Part shown: positions 16,951 to 25,681 of the stretch, in pieces
Position numbering within the stretch: position 1 is the first letter of the stretch
Layout of the letters: every line of letters begins with the position of its first letter
Assembly: GCF_005280205.1 (NCBI RefSeq)
Contig: NZ_SUND01000004.1
Coordinates: forward strand, 62,001-126,000
Direction: 5' to 3'
DNA from: Bacillus yapensis
Lineage (GTDB): Bacteria; Bacillota; Bacilli; Bacillales; Cytobacillaceae
DNA length: 64,000 nt
Notes under the pieces: generated by a model
Told to the model about the DNA's origin: nothing
What the model saw: only the letters and a program-made list of their open reading frames with translations
Database searches by the model: none
Translations under genes and position numbers: made by a program

Positions 16951-17122
16951 AAAGGCTGTTTCATAAATATTGATGTTAAAATCTTAGTACCGATTTTAAC
17001 GTAGAAAAAGCCATATTGTGCTTCTTAACTTAGTTGTCTAGCTTTTTAATCTTTGCTTTAGAGCTAGATAGGGTTGAAATCATTACTGATCCATAAATAA
17101 CTAAGTTTTGGAAAAAAGCCTT
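16951..17122. repeat. MITE-like element, copy 1 (172 bp)
   Basis: It starts AAAGGCTGTTTCATAAA and ends in the imperfect inverse (GGAAAAAAGCCTT), giving terminal inverted repeats of about 20-25 bp. Internally it holds the hairpin GTTAAAATC...GATTTTAAC. The first ~75 bp match copy 2 (35949-36134) at roughly 80% by eye. It has no coding capacity. It forms the 5' leader of cysH. Confidence 0.65.
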
Positions 17123-17170
17123 AATAAAAAAAGACAGTCTCCACCAATAAATTCGTGAAGGACTGCCTCT
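17123..17170 (-). terminator. Terminator after yezD
   Basis: Minus-strand AGGCAGTC / GACTGTCT plus an inner TTCAC / GTGGA extension, followed by T7. It lies between yezD and the MITE-like element upstream of cysH. Confidence 0.75.
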
Positions 17171-17237
17171 AGTTGTCTAGTCAGCAATAATATATTAATA
17201 AATAGTTGTTTAATCTTATCCGTATGTGTTCGTGCTG

Positions 17238-17399
17238 TTATTGGAGACGAATCTTTTCGTTTTTTTCGATTTGTACGATTTTCCCATCCTGAACGATTAA
17301 GGTGATCGAACCGAATTTCATCGTCGCCAGCATGTCTTCCAAGTGTTTGAACGTATTCTGCCAATCTGCTGGTTTCAGGTCGATTCGCCCTCCTTTCAT
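17238..17399 (-). CDS. yezD: YezD-family (DUF2292) small protein
   Basis: A 53-residue protein matching the YezD pattern, with the core MKFGSITLIVQDGKIVQIEK and a basic C-terminal tail ending RLQ. Homologues of about 50 residues occur beside sulfur-assimilation genes and are reported in sulfur-responsive regulons; their biochemical role is unknown. The start is uncertain. The ATG at 17399 is not preceded by a ribosome site, while AAAGGAGGG lies just inside the frame, so translation may start at a non-ATG codon a few residues later. It has its own promoter-like sequence (17457-17484) and terminator. Confidence 0.7.
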   Translation of the reverse strand: MKGGRIDLKPADWQNTFKHLEDMLATMKFGSITLIVQDGKIVQIEKNEKIRLQ

Positions 17400-17456
17400 G
17401 ATATTTAAAAATCCATTTTTGGTGTATTAGGACATTAATTGAAAGTAGTTAAATTA

Positions 17457-17484
17457 ATCCTACCATTTCAATGTGATTTGTCAA
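17457..17484 (-). promoter_or_regulatory. Promoter for yezD
   Basis: Minus strand -35 TTGACA (17479-17484) and -10 TAGGAT (17457-17462) with 16-bp spacing, downstream of the cysI terminator. Confidence 0.45.
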
Positions 17485-17509
17485 CTTTTATATTCTAAAA
17501 ATTCTAATA

Positions 17510-17542
17510 CATCGTCCAGCACTGGTGTAGTGTTGAACGATG
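17510..17542 (-). terminator. Terminator after cysI
   Basis: Stem CATCGT / ACGATG with an inner CACT / AGTG pairing, followed by TATTAGAATTTTT on the minus strand. The U-run is weak. Confidence 0.5.
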
Positions 17543-17559
17543 CACGATATTAATCTTTC

Positions 17560-19278
17560 TTATTCATGGAAATTGGTGCCGTCTGTTGTTGCTTTTACAA
17601 TTCCTGCGCGAATAACGAAATCACCAAAATGCTCGCCAAGCTCTCGCTCTTTGGCATAACGTGGCAATAGAACTCGAAGCTCATTGAGAATCTCTTCTTC
17701 CCCAATGTTTTCTCTGTACAATTTGCTTAAACGACTTCCGTCAAAGGCTGCACCTAGATACATATTGTATTTACCTACCGACTTTCCGATAAAACCGATC
17801 TCACCAAGAGCATGACGTGCACAGCCGTTTGGACAGCCAGTCATACGAATGGTGATTTCTTCATCTCTTAAACCATTTTCATCGACGATCGTTTCAATTT
17901 TATCGATGAGTGTTGGCAAATAGCGTTCTGCCTCAGCCATCGCTAAACCACAAGTCGGCAGTGATACACAAGCCATGGAATTACGGCGAAGAGCTGAGAA
18001 ATGACTACCGTCTGTTAACCCATACTCCTCAAGCAAGTCGTTAATTTTTTTCTTACTGCGTGTTGAAACATTGGCGATGATCAAGTTTTGATTGGCTGTT
18101 AGGCGGAAATCACCTTTATGTACTTTAGCGATTTCGCGCAATCCTGTTTTAATCTTCAGATTCTCGAAGTCTTTTACTCTACCACCCTCGATAAAAAGAG
18201 TGTAGTGCCATTTCCCTTTTGTACCTTCCACCCAACCGTAACGATCACCGTTATGGTCAAAATGATAAGGCCTTGCTTCTTCTAAGCGCCATCCAAGACG
18301 ATTGTGTAGTTCTTCAATGACAGTTTCCAAGCCAAGTCGGTCCACCGTGTATTTGAAACGTGCATTTTTACGACTAGAACGATTTCCGTAGTCACGTTGA
18401 ATCGTAATGGTCTTTTCTGCTACTTGATAAATTTGCTCTGGCTTGCAGAAACCGATCACTTTCGCAAGCTGAGGGTAAGTCTCTTTATCACCGTGTGTCA
18501 TCCCCATGCCGCCGCCAATTGCAACGTTGAAACCTTGAAGAAGTCCTTCTTCAACAATCGCAATAAAGCCAATATCCTGTGAAAACACGTCGACGTCATT
18601 TGATGGTGGAATGGCAACCCCGATTTTAAATTTACGGGGTAAGTACACTGGGCCGTACATTGGCTCTACTTCTTCCACTTCCGGTGTGCTGAAAATCTTC
18701 TCCTCATCTAGCCAAATCTCATGGTAAGCTCTTGTACGTGGCAGTAGGTCATCACTTAACTTTTTCGCCCATTCATACACTTCAGCATGTAACTCAGATT
18801 GGAATGGATTGGAATTACTCATGACATTGCGGTTAACGTCACCACATGCAGCAATCGTATCCATCAAAGCCTGGTTTATGCCTTGCATCGTTTTCTTCAT
18901 ATTCCATTTCAGAATACCGTGCATCTGAAACGTTTGACGAGTCGTGATTTTTAATGTACCGTTTCCGTATTTCTCAGATAAATCATCCATGACAAGCCAT
19001 TGTTCAGGTGTTGAAACTCCCCCTGGCAAGCGCACACGAATCATGAATTGGTAGGCAGGCTCGAGTTTTTGCCTTTGGCGCTCAGTTCGAAGATCACGGT
19101 CATCCTGTTGGTAGCTGCCGTGAAACTTGATTAATTGGTTAGCATCCTCTGATACCCCACCATTTAAGCGGTCCTCAAATTCTTCCTTTAAGGTCCCGCG
19201 TAAAAAATCACTTTCTTTCTTTAAATGTTCGTTCCTGCTAGGCGTTCCCTCTGGTGCCTTTAATATATCCGTTCCCAT
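17560..19278 (-). CDS. cysI: Sulfite reductase hemoprotein beta subunit
   Basis: It reduces sulfite to sulfide with six electrons on a coupled siroheme/[4Fe-4S] centre. The 572-residue protein has both ferredoxin-like halves, and the cluster ligands Cys437-x5-Cys443 and Cys482-x3-Cys486 ([10 protein letters not shown]). Siroheme-anion binding Arg/Lys residues are in [10 protein letters not shown] and KYTVDR. It follows cysJ by about 30 bases with an AAGGAG ribosome site, so the two form the NADPH-dependent holoenzyme operon. The required siroheme genes lie in the next operon. Confidence 0.95.
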   Translation of the reverse strand: MGTDILKAPEGTPSRNEHLKKESDFLRGTLKEEFEDRLNGGVSEDANQLIKFHGSYQQDDRDLRTERQRQKLEPAYQFMIRVRLPGGVSTPEQWLVMDDLSEKYGNGTLKITTRQTFQMHGILKWNMKKTMQGINQALMDTIAACGDVNRNVMSNSNPFQSELHAEVYEWAKKLSDDLLPRTRAYHEIWLDEEKIFSTPEVEEVEPMYGPVYLPRKFKIGVAIPPSNDVDVFSQDIGFIAIVEEGLLQGFNVAIGGGMGMTHGDKETYPQLAKVIGFCKPEQIYQVAEKTITIQRDYGNRSSRKNARFKYTVDRLGLETVIEELHNRLGWRLEEARPYHFDHNGDRYGWVEGTKGKWHYTLFIEGGRVKDFENLKIKTGLREIAKVHKGDFRLTANQNLIIANVSTRSKKKINDLLEEYGLTDGSHFSALRRNSMACVSLPTCGLAMAEAERYLPTLIDKIETIVDENGLRDEEITIRMTGCPNGCARHALGEIGFIGKSVGKYNMYLGAAFDGSRLSKLYRENIGEEEILNELRVLLPRYAKERELGEHFGDFVIRAGIVKATTDGTNFHE

Positions 19279-19309
19279 TTATGAAACAACTCCTTCCGTG
19301 AAGGTTCTA

Positions 19310-21109
19310 TTAATATACGTCTCTTTGATAACGTCTCTGTTGTTGTAAGTTGGTTAGGTACTCTTCTGCTTGTTCGCGGCTTAAGCCACCTTCTGTTTCG
19401 ATGATTTGTATAAGCGTGTTGTGTACGTCTTTCGCCATGTTTTTCTCATCACCACAAATGTACACTACTGCCCCTTCCTCTAACCATGAGAACAATTCCT
19501 TGCTTTGCTCAAGCATGCGGTGCTGTACATATACTTTTTCTTCGCTATCTCTCGAAAAAGCAACGTCTAATTTGGTAAGTGTACCGTTTTGTAACCATTG
19601 CTTCCATTCCGTTTGGTAAAGGAAATCTGTCATGAAATGTTGATCCCCAAAAAATAACCAGGATTTCCCTTCTGCTCCGATTTCTTCTCTTTCTTGGATA
19701 AAAGCACGGAATGGGGCAACTCCTGTTCCGGGCCCGATCATAATGATAGGTGTATCAGGATTTTCCGGTAATTTAAAGTTGTCATTTTCCTGAACGAAGA
19801 CAGGAAGTTTGTCGCCAATATTTAAGCGTTCTGCTGTAAAAATAGAGCATACTCCATTTCTTTTTCGATCATGAGCTGTATAGCGGACAGCGCCAATGGT
19901 CAAGTGAACCTCTTCAGGATTCGCTTGGCAACTACTTGAAATCGAGTACAGTCGAGCTGGAATCTTCCGTAAAATCGAAACGAATTCTTGCGCTGAGCTT
20001 CCCCATGTTCCGTAATCACGCACGAAATCGACGAGGTCTCGTCGATCGATGTAGGCTTTCAGCTTTTCTTCATTTCCAGCAGCTAAAAGTTCCTGTAAAA
20101 GATTGTTGGTTGATAGGTCAGCAATTTTTTGTAAAAGAGGTTTTGATAAAACCGTGATTTCATAATAAGTCGTAAGGGCCTCTTTAATCGATAAAATATC
20201 CCCTTGTTTATTAATTGTGACTGAATCATTCGGATTCCACGGTAATTCCTGAAGGAGTAATTCAACAAGCTCAGGGTCGTTTTCAGGATAAACCCCTAGG
20301 CTGTCGCCAGGTTTGTAAGTAAGGTTAGAACCCTCTAAAGAAATTTCAAGATGGCGTGTTTCTTTATTTGAGCCACGGCCATTCAAATTAATATTTTCAA
20401 TGATCTCCGCCTTAAACGGATTACTTCTTGTATAAGTAGAGGGTGCAGGAGTTACTGTCGTCGCTGCGACTTCCTGATGGACGCCTCCCTCTTGTTCATT
20501 TAGGCTACGTAGAACCCCGTCAAGCCATTCTTCTGCTGGTTCTTCAAAATCAAGATCGCAATCAAAACGAGGGTACACTCTTGATGCGCCAAGTTCTTCT
20601 AATCGTTTGTCAAACTGTTTTCCGGTCTCGCAGAAAAATTCATAGGAGCTATCTCCCAGTGATAGGACGGAGAAATTCACATGGTCAAGCTTTGGTGCTC
20701 TTTTACCATGAAGAAACTCGTGGAATATAATCGCGTTATCAGGTGGATCTCCTTCTCCGTGTGTGCTCACAATGATTAGTAGATTGCTAATCTTTTTTAA
20801 TTGATTCGGTTTGAAATCATTCATCGCAGAAACAGTCACATCAAAGCCGCTTGCCTTAAATGCAGCTCCTGCCTTTTTCGAAAGTGCTTGGGCATTGCCT
20901 GTTTGGGAGCCGTAAAGAATCGTAATCTCCTTTTTTGGTTTCGATGTCGTTTCAGTCGACTGTGGAGCATTGGTTGTGTTACTTGTAATTGATGCTGCAA
21001 AATACCCGCTCAACCAAATTTTCTGGGAATCGGTTAATGTGGTTAAAAGTTGGTTGAGTAGCTCTACCTGATTCTGATTAAACGGGCTGTTACCTACCTG
21101 GAATTGCAA
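19310..21109 (-). CDS. cysJ: Sulfite reductase (NADPH) flavoprotein alpha subunit
   Basis: It passes electrons from NADPH through FAD and FMN to CysI. The N-terminal flavodoxin domain has ILYGSQTGNAQ and STHGEGDPPDNA; then come a FAD-binding domain with RLYSISSS and an NADPH domain with GPGTGVAPFRAFIQER and a C-terminal RYQRDVY. About 599 residues. I choose the TTG at 21109, giving MQFQVGNSPFNQ like the Bacillus homologue, with GAGGTGG six bases upstream; the GTG 15 bases further upstream overlaps that site. It is the first gene of cysJI, facing the tnpB element upstream. Confidence 0.94.
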   Translation of the reverse strand: MQFQVGNSPFNQNQVELLNQLLTTLTDSQKIWLSGYFAASITSNTTNAPQSTETTSKPKKEITILYGSQTGNAQALSKKAGAAFKASGFDVTVSAMNDFKPNQLKKISNLLIIVSTHGEGDPPDNAIIFHEFLHGKRAPKLDHVNFSVLSLGDSSYEFFCETGKQFDKRLEELGASRVYPRFDCDLDFEEPAEEWLDGVLRSLNEQEGGVHQEVAATTVTPAPSTYTRSNPFKAEIIENINLNGRGSNKETRHLEISLEGSNLTYKPGDSLGVYPENDPELVELLLQELPWNPNDSVTINKQGDILSIKEALTTYYEITVLSKPLLQKIADLSTNNLLQELLAAGNEEKLKAYIDRRDLVDFVRDYGTWGSSAQEFVSILRKIPARLYSISSSCQANPEEVHLTIGAVRYTAHDRKRNGVCSIFTAERLNIGDKLPVFVQENDNFKLPENPDTPIIMIGPGTGVAPFRAFIQEREEIGAEGKSWLFFGDQHFMTDFLYQTEWKQWLQNGTLTKLDVAFSRDSEEKVYVQHRMLEQSKELFSWLEEGAVVYICGDEKNMAKDVHNTLIQIIETEGGLSREQAEEYLTNLQQQRRYQRDVY

Positions 21110-21164
21110 AACAATCCACCTCACAATAAATTCTCGAAAACTTTATATTATGTTTATACCATAA

Positions 21165-21210
21165 TATCTTCACTTTTCCTATCAAATAAGTTGGAATTAT
21201 ATGCAGAAAA
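21165..21210 (-). promoter_or_regulatory. cysJI promoter region with possible CymR-type site
   Basis: Minus strand TTGATA followed 16 bases later by TATGGT could be a -35/-10 pair. The overlapping plus-strand sequence ATCAAATAAGTTGGAATTAT resembles the AT-rich GGAATT-containing sites of CymR, the Bacillus cysteine-metabolism repressor. This was matched by eye only. Confidence 0.3.
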
Positions 21211-21404
21211 ATTTTGAACCTTTTGTTATTTGATTATTTTACTGAATTAATGCAACGAAGTAAATCGTTTTATGAATAATTTAGCGATATGGTGCCAAAG
21301 TTACACACTGATGGTAGGTGTAGGGATTAGGAGTTTGTTTGCACGATAATTGAACTACCCCCACCTAAAATCCAAATGGATTTTTGAGGAAGGGGATTCC
21401 TAAA

Positions 21405-21430
21405 AAGACTACTAAAGAAATTAGTAGACC
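21405..21430 (-). terminator. Hairpin after the TnpB-related gene
   Basis: Minus strand CTACTAA / TTAGTAG with a five-base loop and TCTTTTT tail, about 15 bases beyond the stop codon. Confidence 0.6.
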
Positions 21431-21443
21431 ATTGCCCGTTCAA

Positions 21444-23147
21444 CTAGGCCATGGATTTTCTACTTTTCACCTTTGACAAACCTTTTTCCTCCAAGTCTGT
21501 AAGAGCCCCTTGAGGAAAGAGTTGATTCAGCGAGTCAATCTTGTCGCAGGCAAAAAGTTCTATCCGATAGAACGTGTGTTTACGAACATCAGACAGGCAT
21601 GACGAAATCCACTTCCACTGCGCCCAGTGATGTAGACCTGCTATCTTCTCCGGTAACAGGGAATGCAACACTGGTGGAAGCGTTTCTTTGAAACCCATTG
21701 CACGTCGTGCTATCACATAAGAAGCAGCTTGATGAATCGAAATTCCCAATCGCTTCATGTATTTGATTTTGCCAATTTGGGAGGTGTAGGCTGGGTTCAC
21801 ATCAAACACGGCTACCCCCATTTTCTCTGCCCGGTTTTTAATGGCAGAAATCATTTTATTGTACGCAAATTGACTCATCGCTTTATTGGCTTTTCTATTG
21901 CCGTATGGATGAGAAACTTTGGATTGGGTGGTATTTAATTTTTCCAACGCAATAGGCTTATTTAATTTCATCGCTAAATCAACAATAACGACTGCTTTGT
22001 TTTCAATGATTTTTGTGATTTGTTCAGATGTTTTTCCATCTAAATCGAAAGAAAACACACCTGATTTTATCAGTTGACCTTTTGCATTAATATTGGACCA
22101 GGCGATATGGTCTACATTTAAATCAAGACCTAATAAGCCGTCTGCCCGACTATGATTTTTATGAGGATTCTCTGGCACATCGACTATGCATTTGAAAATA
22201 TAATAGTCCCCATGGTCTTCCACAGACCATGCAATGGGTTTGCCGTATTTCTTTTTGTTTTTGCAGTTCATCTGTGTTTCAATTGCGTGGTTAACCTGTT
22301 CTTGACCATATGGAAACACAAGATTGTCAATCTCTATCTTGGTACCATCCGGGGTTGTGAAATGAAGTTCTCTCGTCTCTGGAATATAACTAAACACGAA
22401 ATTGCCGACTTTGGCATCTTTTCGGCCACTAATGGTCATTTGATTGTAACGAGATTGTTCCCAATCTTTTCGCCATTGTTCATGGTCGTTTTGATAGTTT
22501 TCCTTTGTGTGTTGAGCCTTGAATAATTTTTTCGTGCCAAAGACTACACTTTTAGTGTTATGTTTTAAGCTTTCTAGCTCCTTTTGCAACCTATCTAATC
22601 TGAATTTTAATCGACCTAATCTATTTTTGAAATACGCAATTTGAACATCTAAATAGTCATGTTCAAATTGATATGCGTGATAGTAAATGTCTGTTTTCTC
22701 ATAGAATTTCACCACAAAAAAATGGCCAAATTGTTGTTCTCTGGAAGTTTGATTGAATTTTGGATTTCCGTTTACAAAAGATTGTTTGATTTTCAAGAGA
22801 GTTGTTAAACTGCGTTTGGTCGATTTGATCTTTTTCTTAACAGATGTAATTTGAATTTCTTTGTTTTTAATATACATTTTTTGAAGTTCATTCTGAGATT
22901 TGATCAAGGTGTTTGCTTCTTGAATAGTACTACCTGCATAATGATCATTCAATTGAAAACGTTCCTTTACGGTAAGGTGAAGAGATTTTTTTCTCCGTGA
23001 TTCATTCGAACGTTTTTCTAATACTTGTGTTTGAAATACGAAATGTTTTGAACGACTAAACAAAAGAAGGGTATGAGAAATAGAGTCGTTATATTTTTCA
23101 GGCAGTGTATTTTTGTATATACGGTTAGAAAAATAGGTTTTCCTCAT
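21444..23147 (-). CDS. TnpB-related protein (IS605 OrfB family variant)
   Basis: A 567-residue relative of the RNA-guided nuclease TnpB, longer than the usual ~400. RuvC-I Asp342 (LLGLDLNVDH) and RuvC-II Glu402 (IALEKLN) are present. The canonical zinc ribbon (two CxxC pairs) is absent, and the RuvC-III DxNAA motif is replaced by IHQAASYVIARR (471-482), with no Asp at the expected place. The N-terminal part is basic and coiled-coil-like (residues 80-200). It may be nuclease-deficient, use another acid, or serve another role. The ribosome site is GGAGGTGG. No TnpA is adjacent. Confidence 0.8.
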   Translation of the reverse strand: MRKTYFSNRIYKNTLPEKYNDSISHTLLLFSRSKHFVFQTQVLEKRSNESRRKKSLHLTVKERFQLNDHYAGSTIQEANTLIKSQNELQKMYIKNKEIQITSVKKKIKSTKRSLTTLLKIKQSFVNGNPKFNQTSREQQFGHFFVVKFYEKTDIYYHAYQFEHDYLDVQIAYFKNRLGRLKFRLDRLQKELESLKHNTKSVVFGTKKLFKAQHTKENYQNDHEQWRKDWEQSRYNQMTISGRKDAKVGNFVFSYIPETRELHFTTPDGTKIEIDNLVFPYGQEQVNHAIETQMNCKNKKKYGKPIAWSVEDHGDYYIFKCIVDVPENPHKNHSRADGLLGLDLNVDHIAWSNINAKGQLIKSGVFSFDLDGKTSEQITKIIENKAVVIVDLAMKLNKPIALEKLNTTQSKVSHPYGNRKANKAMSQFAYNKMISAIKNRAEKMGVAVFDVNPAYTSQIGKIKYMKRLGISIHQAASYVIARRAMGFKETLPPVLHSLLPEKIAGLHHWAQWKWISSCLSDVRKHTFYRIELFACDKIDSLNQLFPQGALTDLEEKGLSKVKSRKSMA

Positions 23148-23255
23148 TTCTCAACCACCTCCAAAAGGAACGTTTGTTCTCAATTCAATTTTACCAAATA
23201 CTCATAACTTTGTCTTTTCGTTTTCTTTTCGTTTCGAAAATAGACACAAAAAAAA

Positions 23256-23300
23256 GCGATTCATCTCCTCCCTACGTCGTTGAGGAAGGAGTCTTCTCGC
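23256..23300 (-). other. Left-end hairpin of the tnpB element
   Basis: Minus strand GCGA ... TCGC with an inner 8-bp CTCCTTCC / GGGAGGAG stem, followed by T8. It looks like a terminator reading into the element but no gene upstream needs one, since the 23748-24548 gene has its own. Confidence 0.5.
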
Positions 23301-23379
23301 TAGTGTTGATAAATCCAATGTTTAATTCACTAAATTTGAGACATATTAAATGTAGGATTTTAATGAAGGAGATATGTAA

Positions 23380-23685
23380 ATGGAATACTTAACACGAGAA
23401 CAAATTATTCATGATTTGCAGGAACCATTGCAGTCATACATAGACCAGTTTGGAATTGATGATATTGGGATTTTTGAGGAACAGGGGCAAGATGCCCTCT
23501 ATTATATGGGTTACACCGTGAATAAAGACGGGAAAACGTATCATATTCATACCCCTTTTCAAAAAAATGAACAGAATGAATTCACACCTGTAAAAAATGA
23601 ATGGACGTTGGAGACAGATGAACCGGACTCTAAGGATAAGAGTGGTTATTACGATGTAGAAAGTGTGCTAAAAGAACTACATTAA
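23380..23685 (+). CDS. DUF5634-like conserved hypothetical protein
   Basis: A 101-residue acidic, soluble protein beginning MEYLTREQIIHDLQEPLQ. It has a central YYMGYTVNKDGKTYHIHTPFQKN segment and WTLETDEPDSKD near the end. I recall this layout from small Bacillus proteins assigned to DUF5634, whose function is unknown. The ribosome site GAAGGAGATATGTAA is strong. It stands alone between the tnpB element and a convergent membrane gene. Confidence 0.6.
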   Translation: MEYLTREQIIHDLQEPLQSYIDQFGIDDIGIFEEQGQDALYYMGYTVNKDGKTYHIHTPFQKNEQNEFTPVKNEWTLETDEPDSKDKSGYYDVESVLKELH

Positions 23686-23740
23686 CAAAGCTGTTGCGAA
23701 TGGTTAAGATAACATCCATTTGCAACAGCTTTGTTTTTTT
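23686..23740. terminator. Terminator between convergent genes
   Basis: CAAAGCTGTTGC pairs with GCAACAGCTTTG, with an inner ATGG / CCAT, followed by a T7 run on the plus strand. It probably serves both the 23380-23685 gene and, less well, the opposite gene. Confidence 0.85.
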
Positions 23741-23747
23741 GTATTTA

Positions 23748-24548
23748 TCAATCTCTTCTATCTTTTACTAGCTTTAAAGTCGCTACGATTAGAAAGCTAA
23801 CTATCACTAATAACAACCACGAACTTACCTTTCCTAGATGAACGAGACTCCATGCTTCAGCTTGGTTTGGATATTCCCAGGCTCCAAAGAATGTGGCGAT
23901 ATTTTCAGCTATCCAGATAAAAAATCCAATGAGCACGAACGATAGGGAAATTGGCATACGATAGCGAGTTCCATTCACCTCATATGTGACCCAGGATTGC
24001 CAAAAAACAATGATAACAAGGCCAGACAACCACCATCGAATATCAATCCAATAGTGATGGGTAAAAAAGTTCAAATATATTGCAGCCGCAAGTGGGACAA
24101 CTACCCAAAATGATGGCCACTTAATCAGTTCAACCTTCAACCGCCGCCATGCCTGGCACAGAAAACTTGCAACACTTGCATACATGAAGCCACTATACAA
24201 AGGTACTCCAAGAATTTTGAAATATCCTTCCTCTGGATAAGACCAAGAGCCCATATGTGTCTTGAAAAGTTCAAGTGCAAGTCCAATTAGGTGGAATAAA
24301 GTAATAACCTTTAGTTCATCACGTGTTTCAAGGCCAGAACGCACCATCCACCACTGCATCAGAATACAAATGATGAGCAACCAGTCATATCTAGGTAAAA
24401 TTGGAAGTGGTATTATTTTGGTCAAAGCCAAGGAGGCAAAAATAACGACGGGAAACAAACATGATAGAGCCTGCTCCCAACCAAAACATACGAGTTGTTT
24501 TAGTGGCCTGATGACTTTTGATTCCATTGTTGAATATTCTACATCCAC
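23748..24548 (-). CDS. DUF817 (YoaT-like) integral membrane protein
   Basis: A 266-residue protein with about eight membrane helices. Conserved-looking polar segments include ELFKTHMGSWSYPEEGYFKILGVPLYSGFMY and IAENIATFFGAWEYPNQ, which are typical of DUF817/YoaT. The two WxYP repeats suggest an internal duplication. The function is unknown. The start is GTG, with AAGGGGAG eight bases upstream. It is monocistronic. Confidence 0.75.
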   Translation of the reverse strand: MDVEYSTMESKVIRPLKQLVCFGWEQALSCLFPVVIFASLALTKIIPLPILPRYDWLLIICILMQWWMVRSGLETRDELKVITLFHLIGLALELFKTHMGSWSYPEEGYFKILGVPLYSGFMYASVASFLCQAWRRLKVELIKWPSFWVVVPLAAAIYLNFFTHHYWIDIRWWLSGLVIIVFWQSWVTYEVNGTRYRMPISLSFVLIGFFIWIAENIATFFGAWEYPNQAEAWSLVHLGKVSSWLLLVIVSFLIVATLKLVKDRRD

Positions 24549-24699
24549 AAGTAACTCCCCTTCCTTTTAATTTCAAGCTTCTGAATCGGTCCTACCGCAA
24601 AATGCGGAATGCTTATTTTCGTCAACTTGAATTTATCACATAATTTATCGTTTTACAATAAATTTTTATTATAAAATAAACTATATTTCATGGTTTAGG

Positions 24700-24736
24700 A
24701 AAAATAAAAAGCATTCCTTATGAAAAGAAATGCCCA
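24700..24736 (-). terminator. Terminator after the 92-residue membrane protein gene
   Basis: Minus strand GGCATTTC / GGAATGCT stem followed by TTTTTATTTT. Confidence 0.65.
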
Positions 24737-25015
24737 CTAAATCATGATAAATAATCCATAAATGAATAAGGTGACTAAAAAAAGAAGGATTACTACATTC
24801 AATGTAAATATCAATAATAAGAACCCTTTTCTCTCTACCCCTTTTCGTAATCGCCCTAATATCAAAATGCAAGAAACAATTGATATGATTGGTGTGAAAA
24901 TGATAGTAAGATAGCCTGGATTGGGATCAGAAGCATCATTTAATTCTTCGAATAGGGGTAACATGAAAGTGAAATTCAATATTAATAGAACTGTAACGGT
25001 CCAGGTAAATTTCAC
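24737..25015 (-). CDS. Small membrane protein, unknown
   Basis: A 92-residue protein with three hydrophobic segments (about 5-20, 36-55 and 66-90) and a short basic loop GRLRKGVERKG. I do not recognise the family. It lies 21 bases downstream of the PadR/HAAS pair and is probably the third gene of that operon, which suggests an accessory membrane function under the PadR repressor. Confidence 0.55.
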   Translation of the reverse strand: MKFTWTVTVLLILNFTFMLPLFEELNDASDPNPGYLTIIFTPIISIVSCILILGRLRKGVERKGFLLLIFTLNVVILLFLVTLFIYGLFIMI

Positions 25016-25036
25016 TACATCAACTCCTGACCAATA

Positions 25037-25681
25037 CTAGTTTATTTTTACATTGATGTTTCTTCTTTTAACAAACATCAATGTAAAAATCCCTCTTGCG
25101 AATAGATGTGCTATTGCACCAATTGGTAGGACAAAAAAATCCAACCATAATCCGTCTACATAATTTTCAGGTTGTTGAAAAAGGGAAATCGATAAGAGTC
25201 CCGTGATAAAAACGGATGGGATCATAAAGAAAAACCATGGGTTTGTAATCCATTTCGTTTTATACTCTTTACTAGCAGCTTCAAAGGCAACTTCGCAAAT
25301 ACCTAAGATTACTGCAATGATCAGAAAGACAAGCATGCCACCTTCTTGAAAAAAATTACCCATTTGTCGATGAAAAAATTCATTCCAGTAATATGCGAGT
25401 GTCCAAATAAAGGCTGTAACCAAAAAAGTACACCATACATATCGAACGATTTTATAAAATGGAAAAATGGCTTTTTTCATTTCATGATTTAATTCATGAT
25501 GGTCACCAAAACTTTTTATTGCATAGTCGATAGACTCATCCTCTGAATATCCCTTAATCATTAGTTCATTCACATGCTCAGAAAGATGTGAAGTGAGTTC
25601 TTCCCTCAGATCCTCTTTGTCACCTTCCTCCATTGGTAATCCAGCAACAATTTTTTTGACATAGTTGTCGATCTTTTTCAC
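25037..25681 (-). CDS. HAAS-domain (DUF1700-like) membrane protein
   Basis: A 214-residue protein with an N-terminal helical HAAS/permease-prefix domain (residues 1-70, LREELTSHLSEHVNELMIKGYSEDESIDYAIKSFGD). About four transmembrane helices follow. Such proteins are routinely paired with PadR regulators in Firmicutes, where the HAAS domain is thought to signal envelope state. The GTG start overlaps the padR stop by 4 bases (GTGA), so the pair is translationally coupled. Confidence 0.75.
   Translation of the reverse strand: MKKIDNYVKKIVAGLPMEEGDKEDLREELTSHLSEHVNELMIKGYSEDESIDYAIKSFGDHHELNHEMKKAIFPFYKIVRYVWCTFLVTAFIWTLAYYWNEFFHRQMGNFFQEGGMLVFLIIAVILGICEVAFEAASKEYKTKWITNPWFFFMIPSVFITGLLSISLFQQPENYVDGLWLDFFVLPIGAIAHLFARGIFTLMFVKRRNINVKIN

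Larger units (their letters stand above)
21350..23305 (-). mobile_element. tnpB-only IS200/IS605-type element
   Basis: It consists of one TnpB-related gene flanked by structured ends and has no tnpA. The right end (about 21350-21430) carries a strong hairpin, CCCC-TTCCTC-AAAATCC / GGATTTT-AGG-GGGG, followed by GTAGTTCAA, a tail typical of IS605/IS1341 elements and the place where an omega-RNA would end. The left end (23256-23300) has a GCGA...TCGC hairpin with an inner CTCCTTCC / GGGAGGAG stem and a U8 run. The exact ends and the target site are not determined. Confidence 0.6.

Noticed and set aside
17101-17364. 87-codon minus-strand frame overlapping yezD
   Set aside because: It is in a different frame from the recognisable YezD protein and runs through the terminator and the MITE-like element.
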